DNA of 64,000 nucleotides from Rhodococcus maanshanensis NBRC 100610 (GCF_001894865.1 NZ_BCXA01000005.1:62001-126000), one strand, 5' to 3'. Counted from the first letter of the stretch, positions 9,181 through 20,086 are shown. Numbers and translations are program-made. Notes: generated from the sequence alone by a model not told the origin.

Positions 9181-9624
9181 GTGCAGCTGACGCGTTTCAC
9201 CGACCTTGGGCTGCGCGTTGTGATGCGCCTGGCCGCCTCCCCTGGAGGCGGCGGCCTGACCACGAGTCAGGTGGCGGATCAGATGTCGATTCCGTACACG
9301 CACACGGCCAAGGTCGTTGTCCGGCTACGCGAACTCGGCATGGTCGAAGCCCGCCGCGGTCGGGGCGGCGGGCTCACGATCACCGAGGCTGGCCTGCACA
9401 CCTCCGTTGGCACGCTCGCCCGCGCCCTCGAGGGCGACGAGGAGGTCGTCACCTGCGAGGGGGACCATCCGTGCCCGCTGCGCAGCGGGTGCAGGCTCCG
9501 CAGCGCACTGCGCCGCGCCCAGATCGCGTTCTACGACTCGCTCGACGAGGTCACCATCGCCGACCTGATCCAGGCACCGACCGGGCCGACCCTGCTGGAG
9601 CTGTCCGTCCCCGTCAGGGCCTGA
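9181..9624 (+). CDS. nsrR: Rrf2-family regulator, NsrR-like nitric oxide sensor
   Basis: A 147-residue protein with a GTG start chosen because family members begin (M/V)QLTRFTDLGLRV; the ATG at 9157 would lie inside the operator. A winged HTH (residues about 25-60) is followed by Cys92, Cys98 and Cys104 in the C-X5-C-X5-C spacing of Streptomyces NsrR, which holds a 4Fe-4S cluster that reacts with NO. It probably represses itself and NO-detoxifying genes elsewhere, such as hmp; none is in this window. Confidence 0.85.
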   Translation: MQLTRFTDLGLRVVMRLAASPGGGGLTTSQVADQMSIPYTHTAKVVVRLRELGMVEARRGRGGGLTITEAGLHTSVGTLARALEGDEEVVTCEGDHPCPLRSGCRLRSALRRAQIAFYDSLDEVTIADLIQAPTGPTLLELSVPVRA

Positions 9625-9633
9625 GCCACCCGC

Positions 9634-10176
9634 TCACTTCGCGACGCCCCTGCGGCGCTGCCCCAGCCGCACCGCGGCGGTGATGATGCGGACACCGACC
9701 GCGATCAGGAACAGGTTCCCCACGATCTGCGCCGAGACGATGGCCCTGGCGACCTCGGTGGTCGCGGTGATGTCCCCGAACCCGACGGTCGAGAAGCACA
9801 CCAGCGTGAAATACAGCGAATCGATCTTCGTCAGCGGCTCGTCGAAGTTCCCCGGCGCCGACACGGACATGAGGTGGTACAGCGTCGCGAACGCGAGCAG
9901 GTACCCCGGCAGCATCAGCCCGAGGCCTGCGATCGCCTGCAGGCCCGGATGTTCCGCGCGCACGATCTTCCTGATCTGCCAGGCGAAGAGCGCGCCGACG
10001 AAGATCACTCCCAGCACCAGCCCGCCGATCGCGGAGGCGGATTCCAGGTTCTCCATCGGGATGACGAAGTACACCGCCACCAGCACGACCGCGCTGAGCA
10101 GCGGACGGAAGGCGGCGCGCCGGATCAGGCTGCGCCGCTGCTCCCTCGGCAGGTTGTCGAACGCCTCATCGTCCAT
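9634..10176 (-). CDS. Two-transmembrane potassium-type ion channel
   Basis: A 180-residue membrane protein. After a cytoplasmic start, hydrophobic segments lie at about residues 25-42, 48-66, 82-105 and 142-168. The pore helix and selectivity filter read [13 protein letters not shown], so the filter is T-V-G-F-G-D, as in K+ channels. No regulatory RCK/TrkA-N domain is present. The start overlaps the end of tsaD by 11 bases, which suggests it is translated as the last gene of the tsaD operon. Confidence 0.85.
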   Translation of the reverse strand: MDDEAFDNLPREQRRSLIRRAAFRPLLSAVVLVAVYFVIPMENLESASAIGGLVLGVIFVGALFAWQIRKIVRAEHPGLQAIAGLGLMLPGYLLAFATLYHLMSVSAPGNFDEPLTKIDSLYFTLVCFSTVGFGDITATTEVARAIVSAQIVGNLFLIAVGVRIITAAVRLGQRRRGVAK

Positions 10177-11218
10177 CGCTCGCCGTCCGTGACTGGCTGA
10201 CGGTCACCGAGAGGCCCGGATCCGTGGCGACAGTCAGCGGCGAGGGCGTCGCGCCCCCGGCGATGACGTGCGCTCCCAACGCGGCGATCATCACCCCATT
10301 GTCGGTGCACAGCCGCGGCTTGGGGATACGAAGGGTCAAACCGGCCGCGGCGCAACGCTCCTCGGCCAGCGAGCGGATGCGTGAATTGGCGGTCGCCCCG
10401 CCGCCGAGCACCAGCGTGTCGACCCCGACGTCGGTCGCCGCCCGCACCGCCTTCATGGTGAGCACGTCGGCCACCGCCTCCTGGAAGGACGCGGCGATGT
10501 CGGGGATCGGGAGCGGCTCCCCCGCCCGCTCCTTCGACTCCACGAATCGCGCGACCGCCGTCTTGAGCCCCGAGAACGAGAAGTCGTTGCGGGCGTCCCG
10601 TGGTCCGGTCATGCCGCGCGGGAAGGCGATCGCCCGTGGATCCCCTTCCTGCGCTGCCGCATCCAGTGCCGGGCCGCCGGGGAATCCGAGTCCGAGCAGC
10701 CGGGCCACCTTGTCGAACGCCTCGCCCGCGGCGTCGTCCACCGTGGTGCCGAGTTCGACGATCGGCCGCGCCAGATCCTCGACGTGCAGCAGGTGGGTGT
10801 GCCCGCCGGAGACCAGCAGCGCAACGCAGGGTGGCATCGGGCCGTGCTCGAGGGTGTCCACCGCGACATGCCCACCCAGATGGTTCAGCGCGTAGAACGG
10901 GACGTCCCAGGCCGCGGCGTACGCCTTCGCGGCGGCCGCGCCGACCAGCAGCGCCCCCGCCAGTCCCGGTCCGATCGTGACCGCGAGCGCGTCCGGCTTG
11001 GCGATCCCCGCCTGCGCGAGGGCCCGCCGCATGGTCGGGACGATCGCCTCGAGATGGGCGCGTGAGGCCACCTCCGGCACCACGCCGCCGTAGCGGGCGT
11101 GCTGGTCGACGCTCGAGGCCACCTCGTCGGCCAGGAGCTCACAGGTGCCGTCCTCGTGCCACCGGACGATGCCGACGCCCGTTTCGTCGCACGAGCTCTC
11201 GATCCCCATCACGATCAT
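10166..11218 (-). CDS. tsaD: tRNA N6-adenosine threonylcarbamoyltransferase TsaD
   Basis: A 350-residue ASKHA-fold enzyme starting [18 protein letters not shown], with the metal-binding HLGGH motif and SGGHTHLL. It transfers threonylcarbamoyl from TC-AMP to A37 of ANN-decoding tRNAs together with TsaB and TsaE, both encoded upstream in the same run of genes. The frame stays open far upstream, but the ATG at 11218 is chosen because it matches the family N-terminus and overlaps the rimI stop in an ATGA junction. Confidence 0.97.
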   Translation of the reverse strand: MIVMGIESSCDETGVGIVRWHEDGTCELLADEVASSVDQHARYGGVVPEVASRAHLEAIVPTMRRALAQAGIAKPDALAVTIGPGLAGALLVGAAAAKAYAAAWDVPFYALNHLGGHVAVDTLEHGPMPPCVALLVSGGHTHLLHVEDLARPIVELGTTVDDAAGEAFDKVARLLGLGFPGGPALDAAAQEGDPRAIAFPRGMTGPRDARNDFSFSGLKTAVARFVESKERAGEPLPIPDIAASFQEAVADVLTMKAVRAATDVGVDTLVLGGGATANSRIRSLAEERCAAAGLTLRIPKPRLCTDNGVMIAALGAHVIAGGATPSPLTVATDPGLSVTVSQSRTASDGR

Positions 11219-11697
11219 GACAGCTGCCCCTCGACCCGGGCGGCGGGCCTGCGCATGGTGTACGCGTCGGCGCCGCTGGGCTGGTAGTAGTTCCTTCGGG
11301 TCCCGACGATCTCGAAACCCGTTCCTCGGTACAGGGCGATCGCCGGCTCGTTGTCCGTGCGGACCTCGAGAAACACCGGACCGCCGTGTCCATCGGCCTC
11401 CCGCAACAGCGCGGCGAGCAGTTGCGCGCCGAGGCCCCGCCGCTGATGAGCGGGATCGACCCCGATGGTGTGCACCTCGGACTCGGCGTCGGCCCCGCGA
11501 CCGAGCAACGCGATCCCCGCGTAGCCGAGCATCACGTCGGACTCGTCGCGGGCGACGAAGTAGCGGTTGTGCGGCCCGGTCAGCTCCGAACGAAAGGCCT
11601 CCGCGCTCCACGGGCTGTCCCCTGGGAACAGGACCGTCTCCAGCTCCTCGCAGCGGGTTGCGTCGGCCGCGGTCATCCCGACGATCCGCGCGGTCAT
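11215..11697 (-). CDS. rimI: Ribosomal protein S18-alanine N-acetyltransferase RimI-like
   Basis: A 160-residue GNAT acetyltransferase. The acetyl-CoA site is seen as [19 protein letters not shown] (Q/R-x-x-G-x-G/A), and the C-terminal [21 protein letters not shown] is typical of RimI. It acetylates N-termini of ribosomal proteins. It overlaps both neighbours by four bases (ATGA), showing translational coupling in the tsaB-rimI-tsaD run. Confidence 0.92.
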   Translation of the reverse strand: MTARIVGMTAADATRCEELETVLFPGDSPWSAEAFRSELTGPHNRYFVARDESDVMLGYAGIALLGRGADAESEVHTIGVDPAHQRRGLGAQLLAALLREADGHGGPVFLEVRTDNEPAIALYRGTGFEIVGTRRNYYQPSGADAYTMRRPAARVEGQLS

Positions 11698-12338
11698 TTC
11701 TTCCGGTCCGCGATGGCGACCGCATCGGGGCGACGCAGGTACAGCGGCACCAACGGTGCGGGCTCCGCGCCGGAACGCAACGCGACGGCGGCCTCCGCGA
11801 CCAGGCCCGCGGGCGACGGCGTCTCGACCGGCTCGACGGGCAGGTCGAACAGGTCGACGTGCCCGGCCGATCCCGCGATCGCCTGCGAGGGAGTGGGCTC
11901 CAGGTCGGCCGGCTTGTTCACCTCCGGTCCCTCCACACGGCTACCGCCGCTGTAACGCGCCCAGTACACCTCCCGGCGACGGGCGTCGGTGACCACCAGC
12001 AGGTCCCGTCCCAGCGCGGCCTCGACCGCGATCGCGTCCAGGCTGCAGACACCGTGCACCGGGATCCCGAGGGCATCACCGAATGCGGCGGCCGTGGCCA
12101 TGCCGACCCGCAGGCCGGTGAAGGGGCCGGGGCCACACCCGACCACGACGGCGTCGAGGTCCGCGGGGACAACGCCCGCCTCGGCGAGGCATTCGAGGAT
12201 GTGCGGGGTCAGCACCTCCGCGTGGGCCCGTGCGTTGACCGTGATCCGGGTCGCCAGGGTTCGTGGGGTGTCGCCCTCAAGGCGCACCACCCCGGCTGTG
12301 ACGGCAGGCGTGGCGGTATCGACCGCGAGTACGAGCAC
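11694..12338 (-). CDS. tsaB: tRNA threonylcarbamoyladenosine biosynthesis protein TsaB
   Basis: A 214-residue ASKHA-fold protein starting [18 protein letters not shown], with the [17 protein letters not shown] segment shared by the TsaB family. It is an inactive paralogue of TsaD that forms the scaffold of the TsaBDE t6A complex. The 3' end overlaps rimI by four bases, and a 15-bp gap separates it from tsaE. Confidence 0.95.
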   Translation of the reverse strand: MLVLAVDTATPAVTAGVVRLEGDTPRTLATRITVNARAHAEVLTPHILECLAEAGVVPADLDAVVVGCGPGPFTGLRVGMATAAAFGDALGIPVHGVCSLDAIAVEAALGRDLLVVTDARRREVYWARYSGGSRVEGPEVNKPADLEPTPSQAIAGSAGHVDLFDLPVEPVETPSPAGLVAEAAVALRSGAEPAPLVPLYLRRPDAVAIADRKK

Positions 12339-12353
12339 GGTTATCGAGGATAC

Positions 12354-12836
12354 CTAGGAGACCCAGGTCCACTGCGCCGTGCGCACGTCCGACTCCGGTT
12401 CGCGCCGCAACCGCACCAGCAGATGCCGCTCGGCCAGGTGCTCGACGACGCCCTCGCCCCACTCGACCACCACGACGGCGCCCGCGAGGTCCGTGTCCAG
12501 GTCCAGGGCATCCAGTTCGTCGAAGGTCTGTCCCGGATCGGCACCGATGCCGAGCCGGTACGCGTCGACGTGCACCATCGCCACCGGCTCACCGCCGCCG
12601 GGACGCTGGCCGCCCGCGCGGTGCTCGCGGGCGATGATGAACGTCGGCGAGCTGACCCGGCCCTGCACGCCGAGCCCGGCCGCGATCCCCCTCGAGAGCG
12701 CGGTCTTGCCCGCGCCGAGCGGGCCGTCGAGCACGACCAGGTCGCCCGCGCTCAGCTCAAGGGCGAGGCGCCTGCCGAACGCCTCGGTGTCCTCGGTCGT
12801 CGGCAGATGGATCGTGCGCGGTTCCTCGTCAGCCAC
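12354..12836 (-). CDS. tsaE: tRNA t6A biosynthesis ATPase TsaE
   Basis: A 160-residue P-loop protein with Walker A GPLGAGKTAL (about residues 39-48), a switch-like SSPTF motif and a HVDAYRL motif typical of TsaE. It hydrolyses ATP to reset the TsaBD complex. Its start overlaps the upstream hydrolase gene by eight bases. Confidence 0.95.
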   Translation of the reverse strand: MADEEPRTIHLPTTEDTEAFGRRLALELSAGDLVVLDGPLGAGKTALSRGIAAGLGVQGRVSSPTFIIAREHRAGGQRPGGGEPVAMVHVDAYRLGIGADPGQTFDELDALDLDTDLAGAVVVVEWGEGVVEHLAERHLLVRLRREPESDVRTAQWTWVS

Positions 12837-13905
12837 CGACGACCGTCCGTTCGGAATCGCCCTGCTCGGCGATGGAGCGGCCCACCAGTCTGTCGATCGC
12901 GTCCGTCACCCGGATCGGGAACTCGAGCTGCACCAGGTGCCCGGCGCCGACCACGCGGACCAGCTCGGACTCCGGCAGCTCGGCCGCCGTCGCCTCGGAC
13001 TGGGAGAACGGCAGGATCATGTCCGCATCTCCGCAGAGCACCAACGACGGCAGCTCGGCGATGACCGGCAGCGCCGCCGATTCATCGTGCAGCTCAAGGG
13101 ACTTGAGGAAGTTCACGATCGTGGTCACGGACGTCTGGTTGAGCATCCACTCGGAGAATCGGGTCAGCGATTCGCTGACATCGGTGCCGTACGAGGCGGC
13201 GCGCAGGATCGGCGAGATCAGCATGCGCGCGGCACCGCGCCCGAACTGGACCAGGCCAGGCGAGGTGCGGACCGCGAGCCGGAACGCGTCGATCACCGGG
13301 TTCTGCAGGTTCCTGCTCAGCCCGGTCTTGTTGAGACCCTCGGCCGCGGTGGAGATGAGACCGACCCCGATCACCTTGGTGCCGAACAACTCCGGCACCT
13401 GCCTCGCCAGGGCCAGGATCGTCATGCCGCCCATCGAGTGTCCGACGAGCACGACGGGTCCCCTCGGCGCGACGGCCTGGAGGATCACATCGAGGTCCCG
13501 GCCGAGCTGACCGATGGTGCAGCTCGCGGGCGCGGGGACCCCGGACCGGCCGTGGCCGCGCTGGTCGAAGAAGACCATCCGAACCGCCTTGCCCCAACGC
13601 TTCTCGAGCTGGCGCCGCTGAAAATGCCAGGACTCCATGCGCAGGCAGTAGCCGTGCACGAAGACCACAGTGAGGGGGGCGTCGGCTGGACCGACCTCCC
13701 GAACCGCGAGCGCCGTGCCGTCCTCGGCCGCGACGATGCTGGCGCGGTCGGCGCTCATCAACCGGAAGTCCTCTTTGGCGTACCGGTCTCGCCTGCCGCT
13801 GCGGCGGGCGGCAGGGCGGTGCCCGACGGTGATCCCCGCGAGTGCGCCCAGCGCGGCGGCGCTGACCGCGCCGCCGACGAGGCCCGCCTTCCCGAACGGA
13901 TTCAT
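12829..13905 (-). CDS. Alpha/beta hydrolase, membrane-anchored
   Basis: A 358-residue protein with an N-terminal hydrophobic segment (about residues 8-28) followed by an alpha/beta hydrolase domain: oxyanion [14 protein letters not shown], nucleophile elbow GHSMGG (Ser at about 156), acid region CGDADMILP and a catalytic His in GAGHLVQLE. It lies between alr and tsaE, overlapping alr by four bases and tsaE by eight. That position is conserved in related actinobacteria. The substrate is unknown. Confidence 0.88.
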   Translation of the reverse strand: MNPFGKAGLVGGAVSAAALGALAGITVGHRPAARRSGRRDRYAKEDFRLMSADRASIVAAEDGTALAVREVGPADAPLTVVFVHGYCLRMESWHFQRRQLEKRWGKAVRMVFFDQRGHGRSGVPAPASCTIGQLGRDLDVILQAVAPRGPVVLVGHSMGGMTILALARQVPELFGTKVIGVGLISTAAEGLNKTGLSRNLQNPVIDAFRLAVRTSPGLVQFGRGAARMLISPILRAASYGTDVSESLTRFSEWMLNQTSVTTIVNFLKSLELHDESAALPVIAELPSLVLCGDADMILPFSQSEATAAELPESELVRVVGAGHLVQLEFPIRVTDAIDRLVGRSIAEQGDSERTVVGG

Positions 13906-15059
13906 CGCAGGTCCTCCCGGCCGGTGAAGCCCCGAACGATTCGCCCCCGAACCCCGGTCACCACTTCGTAGTGGATGGTGTCGAGGGCTTCGGCCCAGTC
14001 CTGGGCCACCGGTTCACCCTCGTCGCCACTGCCGAACAGCACCGCCACGTCCCCCTCCGCGATCCCCGCGGGATCCGGTCCGAGGTCGACGACCACCTGG
14101 TCCATGCAGACCCGGCCGATCTGCGGATGGCGCCTGCCACCGATCTGCACCTCGAAACGGCCGCCGAGGGCACGCGGGATGCCGTCGGCGTAGCCGACCG
14201 GCAACAGGGCGACCGTGGTGTCGCGGGGCGCGATCCAGGTGTGCCCGTAGGACACGCCCTCGCCCGCGGCGATCTTCTTCACCAGCGCCACCCGCGCCCG
14301 CAGTGTCATGGCAGGCCGCAGCCCGAACCCGCCGAGTTCCGGCACCGGGGAGAGCCCGTAGATCGCGATACCGGGGCGGACCATGTCGAAACGCAGGTCC
14401 GGCCGGGTCAGCACGGCGGCCGAGTTCGCCAGGTGCACCAGCTCCGGACGCAGCCCCACCCGCCTGGCCTCGGCCACGGCGTGCTCGAGGCGGGCGGCCT
14501 GGGTGTCGATCACCGGATGGTGCGGCTGGTCGGCGTGCGCCAGGTGGGAGAACATCCCGCGCAGCCGGACCGCGCCCTCGGCCTCGGCCCTGGCCAGATC
14601 GCGGAGGGTGTCCTCGAGTTCGAACGGCGAGACACCGTTGCGCCCCAGGCCGGTGTCGACCTTGAGCGAGACGGTCGCCGTCAACCCGAGCTCACGGGCC
14701 GCCGCGACCACCGATCGCAGGTGCCGGGGCGAGGACACGCTCAGTTCGATACCGGCGACGATCGCGACCGTGAAGTCCGTGTCCGGGGTGTGCAGCCAGG
14801 ACAGGATCGGTGCGTCGATGCCGGCGGCCCGCAGCACCAGGGCCTCGTCGACCGTGGTGACCCCCAGCTCGGCGGCCCCCGACGCGAGCGCCGTGCGCGC
14901 CACCTCCGCCGCCCCGTGGTTGTAGGCGTCGGCCTTGACCACGGCCATCACCGCGGCGTCGCCCGCGTTTTCACGGAGCAGCCGGACGTTGTGGGCGATC
15001 GCGTCGAGATCGATCAGCGCTTCCGCCTGCGGCGCGGAGGGGCCAACCGCGGAGGTCAT
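13902..15059 (-). CDS. alr: Alanine racemase
   Basis: A 385-residue PLP enzyme that makes D-alanine for peptidoglycan. The lysine motif is [14 protein letters not shown] (Lys about 41), and the catalytic tyrosine region GVSYGHTW comes later. The start at 15059 ([15 protein letters not shown]) is chosen over an in-frame extension of 40 codons with no family similarity. It overlaps the downstream hydrolase gene by four bases. The 100-bp gap upstream suggests its own promoter. Confidence 0.95.
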   Translation of the reverse strand: MTSAVGPSAPQAEALIDLDAIAHNVRLLRENAGDAAVMAVVKADAYNHGAAEVARTALASGAAELGVTTVDEALVLRAAGIDAPILSWLHTPDTDFTVAIVAGIELSVSSPRHLRSVVAAARELGLTATVSLKVDTGLGRNGVSPFELEDTLRDLARAEAEGAVRLRGMFSHLAHADQPHHPVIDTQAARLEHAVAEARRVGLRPELVHLANSAAVLTRPDLRFDMVRPGIAIYGLSPVPELGGFGLRPAMTLRARVALVKKIAAGEGVSYGHTWIAPRDTTVALLPVGYADGIPRALGGRFEVQIGGRRHPQIGRVCMDQVVVDLGPDPAGIAEGDVAVLFGSGDEGEPVAQDWAEALDTIHYEVVTGVRGRIVRGFTGREDLR

Positions 15060-15159
15060 GCGCAGATCGTCCCATACGGACAAGTCGGAGGTCACGATCC
15101 CCGATCCTGCCATTGACCACGAAAAGGCCAAATGATTTCCATCACTAACGAGGTCACAG

Positions 15160-16605
15160 TTAGGGCACCGCTTGGGCACGAAGCACCCTCACTGCCGCCC
15201 TGACCTGGGACAACAATGCATCGGCCGAGATGGGCGCCGCCGTGTCCGAGCCCTGCCCCGCGGCCAGATTGGCGGCAAGCGAGTGCGCGCGGGCACCCAT
15301 CGCCGCAGCGGTCAGCGGCGCCAGCCCGGTCGACATAAGGGCCCCGATGACGCCGGACAACACGTCCCCGGCACCGGCGGTCGCCGCGGCGGAACCACCG
15401 GCCTCGTTGAGCAGGACCGATCCGTCCGGATCGGCCACCACCGTGCACCGGCCCTTGAGCAGCACGCCGGTCCCCCACTCGGCCGCCAGGCGACGGGTCT
15501 CACCCACCCGGTCCGTCGCGGGATCGCGCCCCGTGAGCCGGGCGAACTCTCCCGCGTGCGGGGTCAGCAGCGTCGGCGCCGAGCGTCCGGCGACGAGCCC
15601 GGGCTCCGCGGCCACCAGGGTGAGGGCGTCCGCGTCCACCAGCACCGGCAGGTCGGTGCCGAGAACGGCGCGGAGCACCGTCAACGCCTCCTCGTCGGTA
15701 CCCATCCCCGGGCCGACCACCCAGGCCTGCACCCGGCCTGCCGCGCCGAACCCGTCCACCGCGACGACCTCCGGCCAGCGCGAGAGAACCTGCGGCGCAG
15801 CTGTTCCCCCGTACCGCACCATGCCGGACGTGGCGGCGACCGCGGCACCCGCGCACAGCACACCCGCGCCGGGATAGCGGGCGCTGCCCGCGATCACCCC
15901 GACGACACCCTGGCTGTACTTGTCGTCCGCCGATCCCGGCATCGGCCAGCGGGCGCCGATCTCGGCCGCGGCCATGGTCCGGACCGAGGCATCAGGGAGG
16001 TCGAGTCCGATGTCGACCAGTTCCACCCTGCCGCAGTGCGCCGCAGCGAGGGCGTGCACGGGCTTGAGCGCCCCGAACGCCACCGTGACCGCCGCCGTCA
16101 CGGCGGGCCCCGCCGTGACGCCAGTGTCGGGGTCGACCCCGCTCGGCAGGTCCACCGCGACGATCGGCACGCAGATCCTGGCCACCAGGGCGGCGGCGGG
16201 CGGCCGCAACGGCCCCCGGCCCGAGATCCCCACGATGCCGTCGACCGCCAGGTCGGGGTCGCCGAGATCGGCGTCGGCGCCCATCTCGACCCGCCCGCCT
16301 GCGGCCCGCAACGCCGCCAGCCCCGCGGCGTGGACCCTGCCGGGGTCGAGCAGGATCGCCCGGACCGCGACCCCGCGCCTGCGCAGCATCGCTCCCGACC
16401 ACAGCGCGTCCCCGCCGTTGTCGCCGGAGCCGACCAGCAGGGTCACCCGCCTGCCCGCGACACCTCCGGTCCGAGCACGCAGTTCCGAGGCCACCACGGC
16501 GGTCAGTCCGTACGCGGCTCGGCGCATCAGGGCGCCCTCGGGGAGCGCGGCGAGCAGCGGGGCCTCGGCGGCGCGCACCTGGTCGACCGTGAAGTAGTCG
16601 CGCAT
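15160..16605 (-). CDS. nnr: Bifunctional NAD(P)H-hydrate epimerase/dehydratase
   Basis: A 481-residue fusion. The N-terminal YjeF_N epimerase domain (about 1-205) contains [10 protein letters not shown]. The C-terminal YjeF_C/CARKD dehydratase domain (about 215-475) contains [12 protein letters not shown] and the nucleotide motif [11 protein letters not shown]. It repairs hydrated NADH and NADPH. The start at 16605 ([14 protein letters not shown]) is chosen because the epimerase domain begins there. It is divergent from the cupredoxin gene, with 47 bp between starts. Confidence 0.93.
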   Translation of the reverse strand: MRDYFTVDQVRAAEAPLLAALPEGALMRRAAYGLTAVVASELRARTGGVAGRRVTLLVGSGDNGGDALWSGAMLRRRGVAVRAILLDPGRVHAAGLAALRAAGGRVEMGADADLGDPDLAVDGIVGISGRGPLRPPAAALVARICVPIVAVDLPSGVDPDTGVTAGPAVTAAVTVAFGALKPVHALAAAHCGRVELVDIGLDLPDASVRTMAAAEIGARWPMPGSADDKYSQGVVGVIAGSARYPGAGVLCAGAAVAATSGMVRYGGTAAPQVLSRWPEVVAVDGFGAAGRVQAWVVGPGMGTDEEALTVLRAVLGTDLPVLVDADALTLVAAEPGLVAGRSAPTLLTPHAGEFARLTGRDPATDRVGETRRLAAEWGTGVLLKGRCTVVADPDGSVLLNEAGGSAAATAGAGDVLSGVIGALMSTGLAPLTAAAMGARAHSLAANLAAGQGSDTAAPISADALLSQVRAAVRVLRAQAVP

Positions 16606-16652
16606 CGGATCACCGTATCGCCACGGCCGCCGTTCGGGGCTACCCTTTATCC

Positions 16653-16997
16653 ATGCGCGCACTCGGCGCCACCATCGCAACGGGACTACTGGTCGCGTCG
16701 GTTCTCGCGGGAACAGCTGGTCCGGCGGAGGCGCGGACCAAGACCGTCGAGATCAACAACTATGCCTTCTGGCCGTCGACCGCCCGAATACTCATGGGTG
16801 ACACCGTCACCTGGGAGTTCACTGACGAGGGCGTCGAGCACAACGTCACCGCGACCTCGCGAGCAACCTCGCAGGACAACTTCGCCAGCGAGACGATGTC
16901 CGAGGGCTCGTTCAGCCACACGTTCATGAGGCGGGGCACCTACCCGTACGTCTGCACCCTGCATCCGCAGATGGGCGGCACCGTCATCGTGCGATGA
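16653..16997 (+). CDS. Secreted cupredoxin-domain copper protein
   Basis: A 114-residue protein with a signal peptide (about residues 1-27) and a plastocyanin-like domain. The type 1 copper ligands are visible: His in VEHNVT, Cys and His in YVCTLHP, and Met in PQMGG. It is probably an electron carrier or copper-binding protein outside the membrane. The partner is unknown. It converges on glmS with 21 bp between the stops. Confidence 0.88.
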   Translation: MRALGATIATGLLVASVLAGTAGPAEARTKTVEINNYAFWPSTARILMGDTVTWEFTDEGVEHNVTATSRATSQDNFASETMSEGSFSHTFMRRGTYPYVCTLHPQMGGTVIVR

Positions 16998-17018
16998 CGG
17001 CGCCCCACACCTCGGTGA

Positions 17019-18884
17019 CTACTCGACGGTGACCGACTTCGCCAGGTTGCGCGGCTTGTCCACGTCGTAGCCGCGGGTCTGCGCGACCTCGGCCGCGAAC
17101 ACCTGCAGCGGGACCGTGGACAGCAGCGGCTGCAGCAGGCTCGGCGCCGCCGGGATCTCGATGAGGTGATCCGCGTGCGCACGCACCGCCTCGTCGCCCT
17201 CCTCCGCGATCACGATGGTCCGCGCGCCGCGGGCCTTGATCTCCTGGATGTTGGAGACCAGCTTCGAGTGCAGGACGGCGCGACCCTTCGGCGACGGCAT
17301 CACGACGATGACGGGAAGGCCCTCCTCGATCAGCGCGATCGGCCCGTGCTTGAGCTCGCCCGCGGCGAAGCCCTCGGCGTGGATGTACGCGAGCTCCTTG
17401 AGCTTGAGCGCACCCTCGAGCGCCACCGGGTACCCGACGTGGCGGCCGAGGAACAGCACGGTCGGCGAGTGCGCCAGTTCCCGCGCCAGCGCCCGGACCG
17501 GTTCGACCGTCTGCAGCACGCGCGCGACCAGCTCCGGCATGGCCTCGAGGTCGCGGTACTCCCTGGCCACCTCGTCCGGGTACTTGGTGCCGCGCGCCTG
17601 CGCCAGCGCCAGCCCCACCAGATAGTTCGCGGTCACCTGGGCCAGGAAGGCCTTGGTGGACGCGACACCGATCTCCGGTCCGGCCCGGGTGTAGAGGACG
17701 GCGTCGGCCTCACGCGGGATCTGGGACCCGTTGGTATTGCACACAGCGAGCACGCGCGCCTTCTGGTCCTTCGCGTGCCGCACGGCCTCGAGGGTGTCCG
17801 CGGTCTCACCGGACTGCGAGATCGCGACGACGAGCGTCGAACGGTCGAGAACCGGGTCGCGGTAACGGAATTCGCTCGCCAGCTCCACCTCGACGGGCAG
17901 CCTGGTCCAGTGCTCGATCGCATACTTGGCGAGCAGGCCGGAGTGGTAGGCGCTGCCGCAGGCCACGACGAACACCTTGTCCACATCGCGGAGTTCCTGA
18001 TCGGAGAGCCGCTGCTCGTCGAGCACGATGCGACCGGCATCGAAGTGCCCGAGCAGGGTGTCGGCCACCGCCGCAGGCTGCTCCTGGATCTCCTTGAGCA
18101 TGAAGTAGTCGTGGCCGCCCTTCTCGGCGGCGGCGAGGTCCCAGTCGATCCGGAACGGACGCGTGGGGACGTCCTCGTTCCCGTCGAAGTCGGTCACCGT
18201 GTAGCCGTCGGCGGTGATGACGACGACCTGGTCCTGACCGAGCTCGACCGCATCGCGGGTGTGCTCGATGAACGCCGCGACATCGGATCCGAGGAAGGTC
18301 TCGCCCTCGCCGACGCCGATCACCAGCGGGGTGGACCGGCGGGCCGCGACGATGGTGTCCGGATGGTCGGCGTGCGTGAACACCAGGGTGAACGCGCCCT
18401 CGAGGCGGCGGATCACCGTCCTGGCACTCTCCACGAAGTCCCCGGCGGTGTCACCGGATGCGTAGGCCCGCGAGACCAGGTGCACCGCCACCTCGGTATC
18501 GGTGTCGGAGGCGAACTCGACGCCGTCGTTCTCGAGCTCGGCGCGCAGCGGGGCGAAGTTCTCGATGATGCCGTTGTGCACGACCGCGACCTTGCCCGCG
18601 GTGTCCCGGTGCGGGTGCGCGTTGCGGTCGGTCGGCCTGCCGTGTGTCGCCCAGCGGGTGTGGCCCATGCCCGTGGTGCCGACGAAACGCTCGGTGCCGG
18701 TCTCCGCGAGCTCGGCCTCCAGGTTGGCCAGCCGGCCCGCCTTACGCTCGATCGCGACGCCGCCCGCACCGTCGAGGACCGCGATGCCGGCCGAGTCGTA
18801 GCCGCGATACTCCATCCGGCGAAGCGCCTCCACCACGACGTCCAGCGCCTGGCGGTGGCCGACGTATCCCACGATTCCGCACAT
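17019..18884 (-). CDS. glmS: Glutamine-fructose-6-phosphate aminotransferase GlmS
   Basis: A 621-residue enzyme with the nucleophile Cys2 (MCGIVGYVG), a class II glutamine amidotransferase domain (1-about 230) and two SIS sugar-isomerase domains (for example CGSAYHSG and SQSGETADTLEAV). The C-terminus ends LAKSVTVE as expected. It makes glucosamine-6-phosphate, the first step toward UDP-GlcNAc. The next enzyme, GlmM, is encoded at 30.7 kb in this window. Confidence 0.97.
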   Translation of the reverse strand: MCGIVGYVGHRQALDVVVEALRRMEYRGYDSAGIAVLDGAGGVAIERKAGRLANLEAELAETGTERFVGTTGMGHTRWATHGRPTDRNAHPHRDTAGKVAVVHNGIIENFAPLRAELENDGVEFASDTDTEVAVHLVSRAYASGDTAGDFVESARTVIRRLEGAFTLVFTHADHPDTIVAARRSTPLVIGVGEGETFLGSDVAAFIEHTRDAVELGQDQVVVITADGYTVTDFDGNEDVPTRPFRIDWDLAAAEKGGHDYFMLKEIQEQPAAVADTLLGHFDAGRIVLDEQRLSDQELRDVDKVFVVACGSAYHSGLLAKYAIEHWTRLPVEVELASEFRYRDPVLDRSTLVVAISQSGETADTLEAVRHAKDQKARVLAVCNTNGSQIPREADAVLYTRAGPEIGVASTKAFLAQVTANYLVGLALAQARGTKYPDEVAREYRDLEAMPELVARVLQTVEPVRALARELAHSPTVLFLGRHVGYPVALEGALKLKELAYIHAEGFAAGELKHGPIALIEEGLPVIVVMPSPKGRAVLHSKLVSNIQEIKARGARTIVIAEEGDEAVRAHADHLIEIPAAPSLLQPLLSTVPLQVFAAEVAQTRGYDVDKPRNLAKSVTVE

Positions 18885-18952
18885 GGTTCACCAGGGTACT
18901 GGGCTGCCGAACCCCTGCCGACCGGTAGGGCGCGGCCGTGGGGTGACCTGGG

Positions 18953-20086
18953 TCACGGTGCGACCGGGCCGGTGCCGAACAACGCGGTGCACACCCCGTT
19001 GTGCAGTTCGACGGCGACCTGCAGGACCCTGGATCCACCGGCGACCGGCAGCAGCGGCGAACTGTAGTTCGCGCAGGTCTTGTTCTTCGCGCTCGGTGCC
19101 GCCACGGGCGCCGGGATCTCGAACCAGTTGCCAGCCCCGAAGTTGTCGTTGGCGAGCAGCACCCTGCCGTTCTTCGGAGACGGCTTGCCGTCCTTGCCGA
19201 CATACGTCTGACCGCCGAGCACCAGTCGGGTTCCGTTCGGCCCGCCGGGCACGGACTGCAGGTACGGCGAGTGCTGGAAGTAGCTGCCGTCTGCGGTGGT
19301 CACCCGGATACCCGGGTCGGTCGTCGCACCCCAGTTGACGCCGTCGTGCGAGACCTTGACGTAGGGACTGCAGTATTCGGCGCCGAAGTTGCACATCTCG
19401 TGGGTCGAGGCGAACCGCCCGTCCGCCAGCCGGGTCACCACGGCCATGCCGGGACGCACGCGTTGCGGATCGCGCGCGAGGATCACCTGCTTGTTCACCC
19501 AGTCCAGGCCGTTGACGGACGACACCCTGCTCAGCACCTGTGAGTGCCGGGGCATCTCGGTCTCGTCGGCGTAGTACAGCCACAGGGTCCCCGCCGCATC
19601 GACCACGAACTCGGGCTCCCAGACGCCCTCGTGGTTCGGGGACCTGGCCGCGACGCCGAGCGGCACCCAGTCCCGGCCGCCGTTCCAGCTCGCCCACACC
19701 TTGATGGCGATCCGCCGGTCGCGGCCCGCCTCGTACCCGACCGTGCCTGCCCACAGCAGCGTCCCCGGCGGCAGCAGGCCGGTCTGCTGCGGCACCTCGA
19801 AGAGGGTGCTGCAGCACAGCCCCGAGTTGGCCTCGGGGTCACGGATCGCGCCGATGGGATGGAAACTGGCGCCGTCGTCGGTGCTCTCGAGGATCGGCGA
19901 GAAGTAGCCCTGCGCGTCGCGGCTGGTCATCGACGCCAGGATCGTGCCCGACTGCTTGAGCCGGACGAGGCGCGGGTACTCCCCGACCCCGAGTACGGAG
20001 GGACCCGGTTGCGCTACTGCGGGCGTCGGACCGGCGACCAGGAGAAACAGGAACGAGAGTGCGAGACAATATGCCGCTCTGCGCAT
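18953..20086 (-). CDS. Secreted sialidase-like (Asp-box beta-propeller) protein
   Basis: A 377-residue protein. The start at 20086 begins a clear signal peptide (MRRAAYCLALSFLFLLVAG). Three Asp-box-like motifs (S-x-D-x-G-x-x-x, in STDDGASFHP, SWNGGRDWVP and SHDGVNWGAT) point to a six-bladed sialidase-type propeller. The triple-Arg site of true sialidases is not obvious, so the activity is uncertain; it may be an exo-glycosidase or simply a carbohydrate-binding propeller. It stands alone between glmS and the PhaC-like gene. Confidence 0.75.
   Translation of the reverse strand: MRRAAYCLALSFLFLLVAGPTPAVAQPGPSVLGVGEYPRLVRLKQSGTILASMTSRDAQGYFSPILESTDDGASFHPIGAIRDPEANSGLCCSTLFEVPQQTGLLPPGTLLWAGTVGYEAGRDRRIAIKVWASWNGGRDWVPLGVAARSPNHEGVWEPEFVVDAAGTLWLYYADETEMPRHSQVLSRVSSVNGLDWVNKQVILARDPQRVRPGMAVVTRLADGRFASTHEMCNFGAEYCSPYVKVSHDGVNWGATTDPGIRVTTADGSYFQHSPYLQSVPGGPNGTRLVLGGQTYVGKDGKPSPKNGRVLLANDNFGAGNWFEIPAPVAAPSAKNKTCANYSSPLLPVAGGSRVLQVAVELHNGVCTALFGTGPVAP

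Noticed and set aside
11219-11725. Upstream extension of tsaD in the same frame
   Set aside because: The extension overlaps rimI and has no similarity to TsaD; the ATG at 11218 fits the family and the ATGA junction.
17166-19067. Long plus-strand open frame opposite glmS
   Set aside because: Antisense shadow of a highly conserved gene; no ribosome-binding site or known domain.
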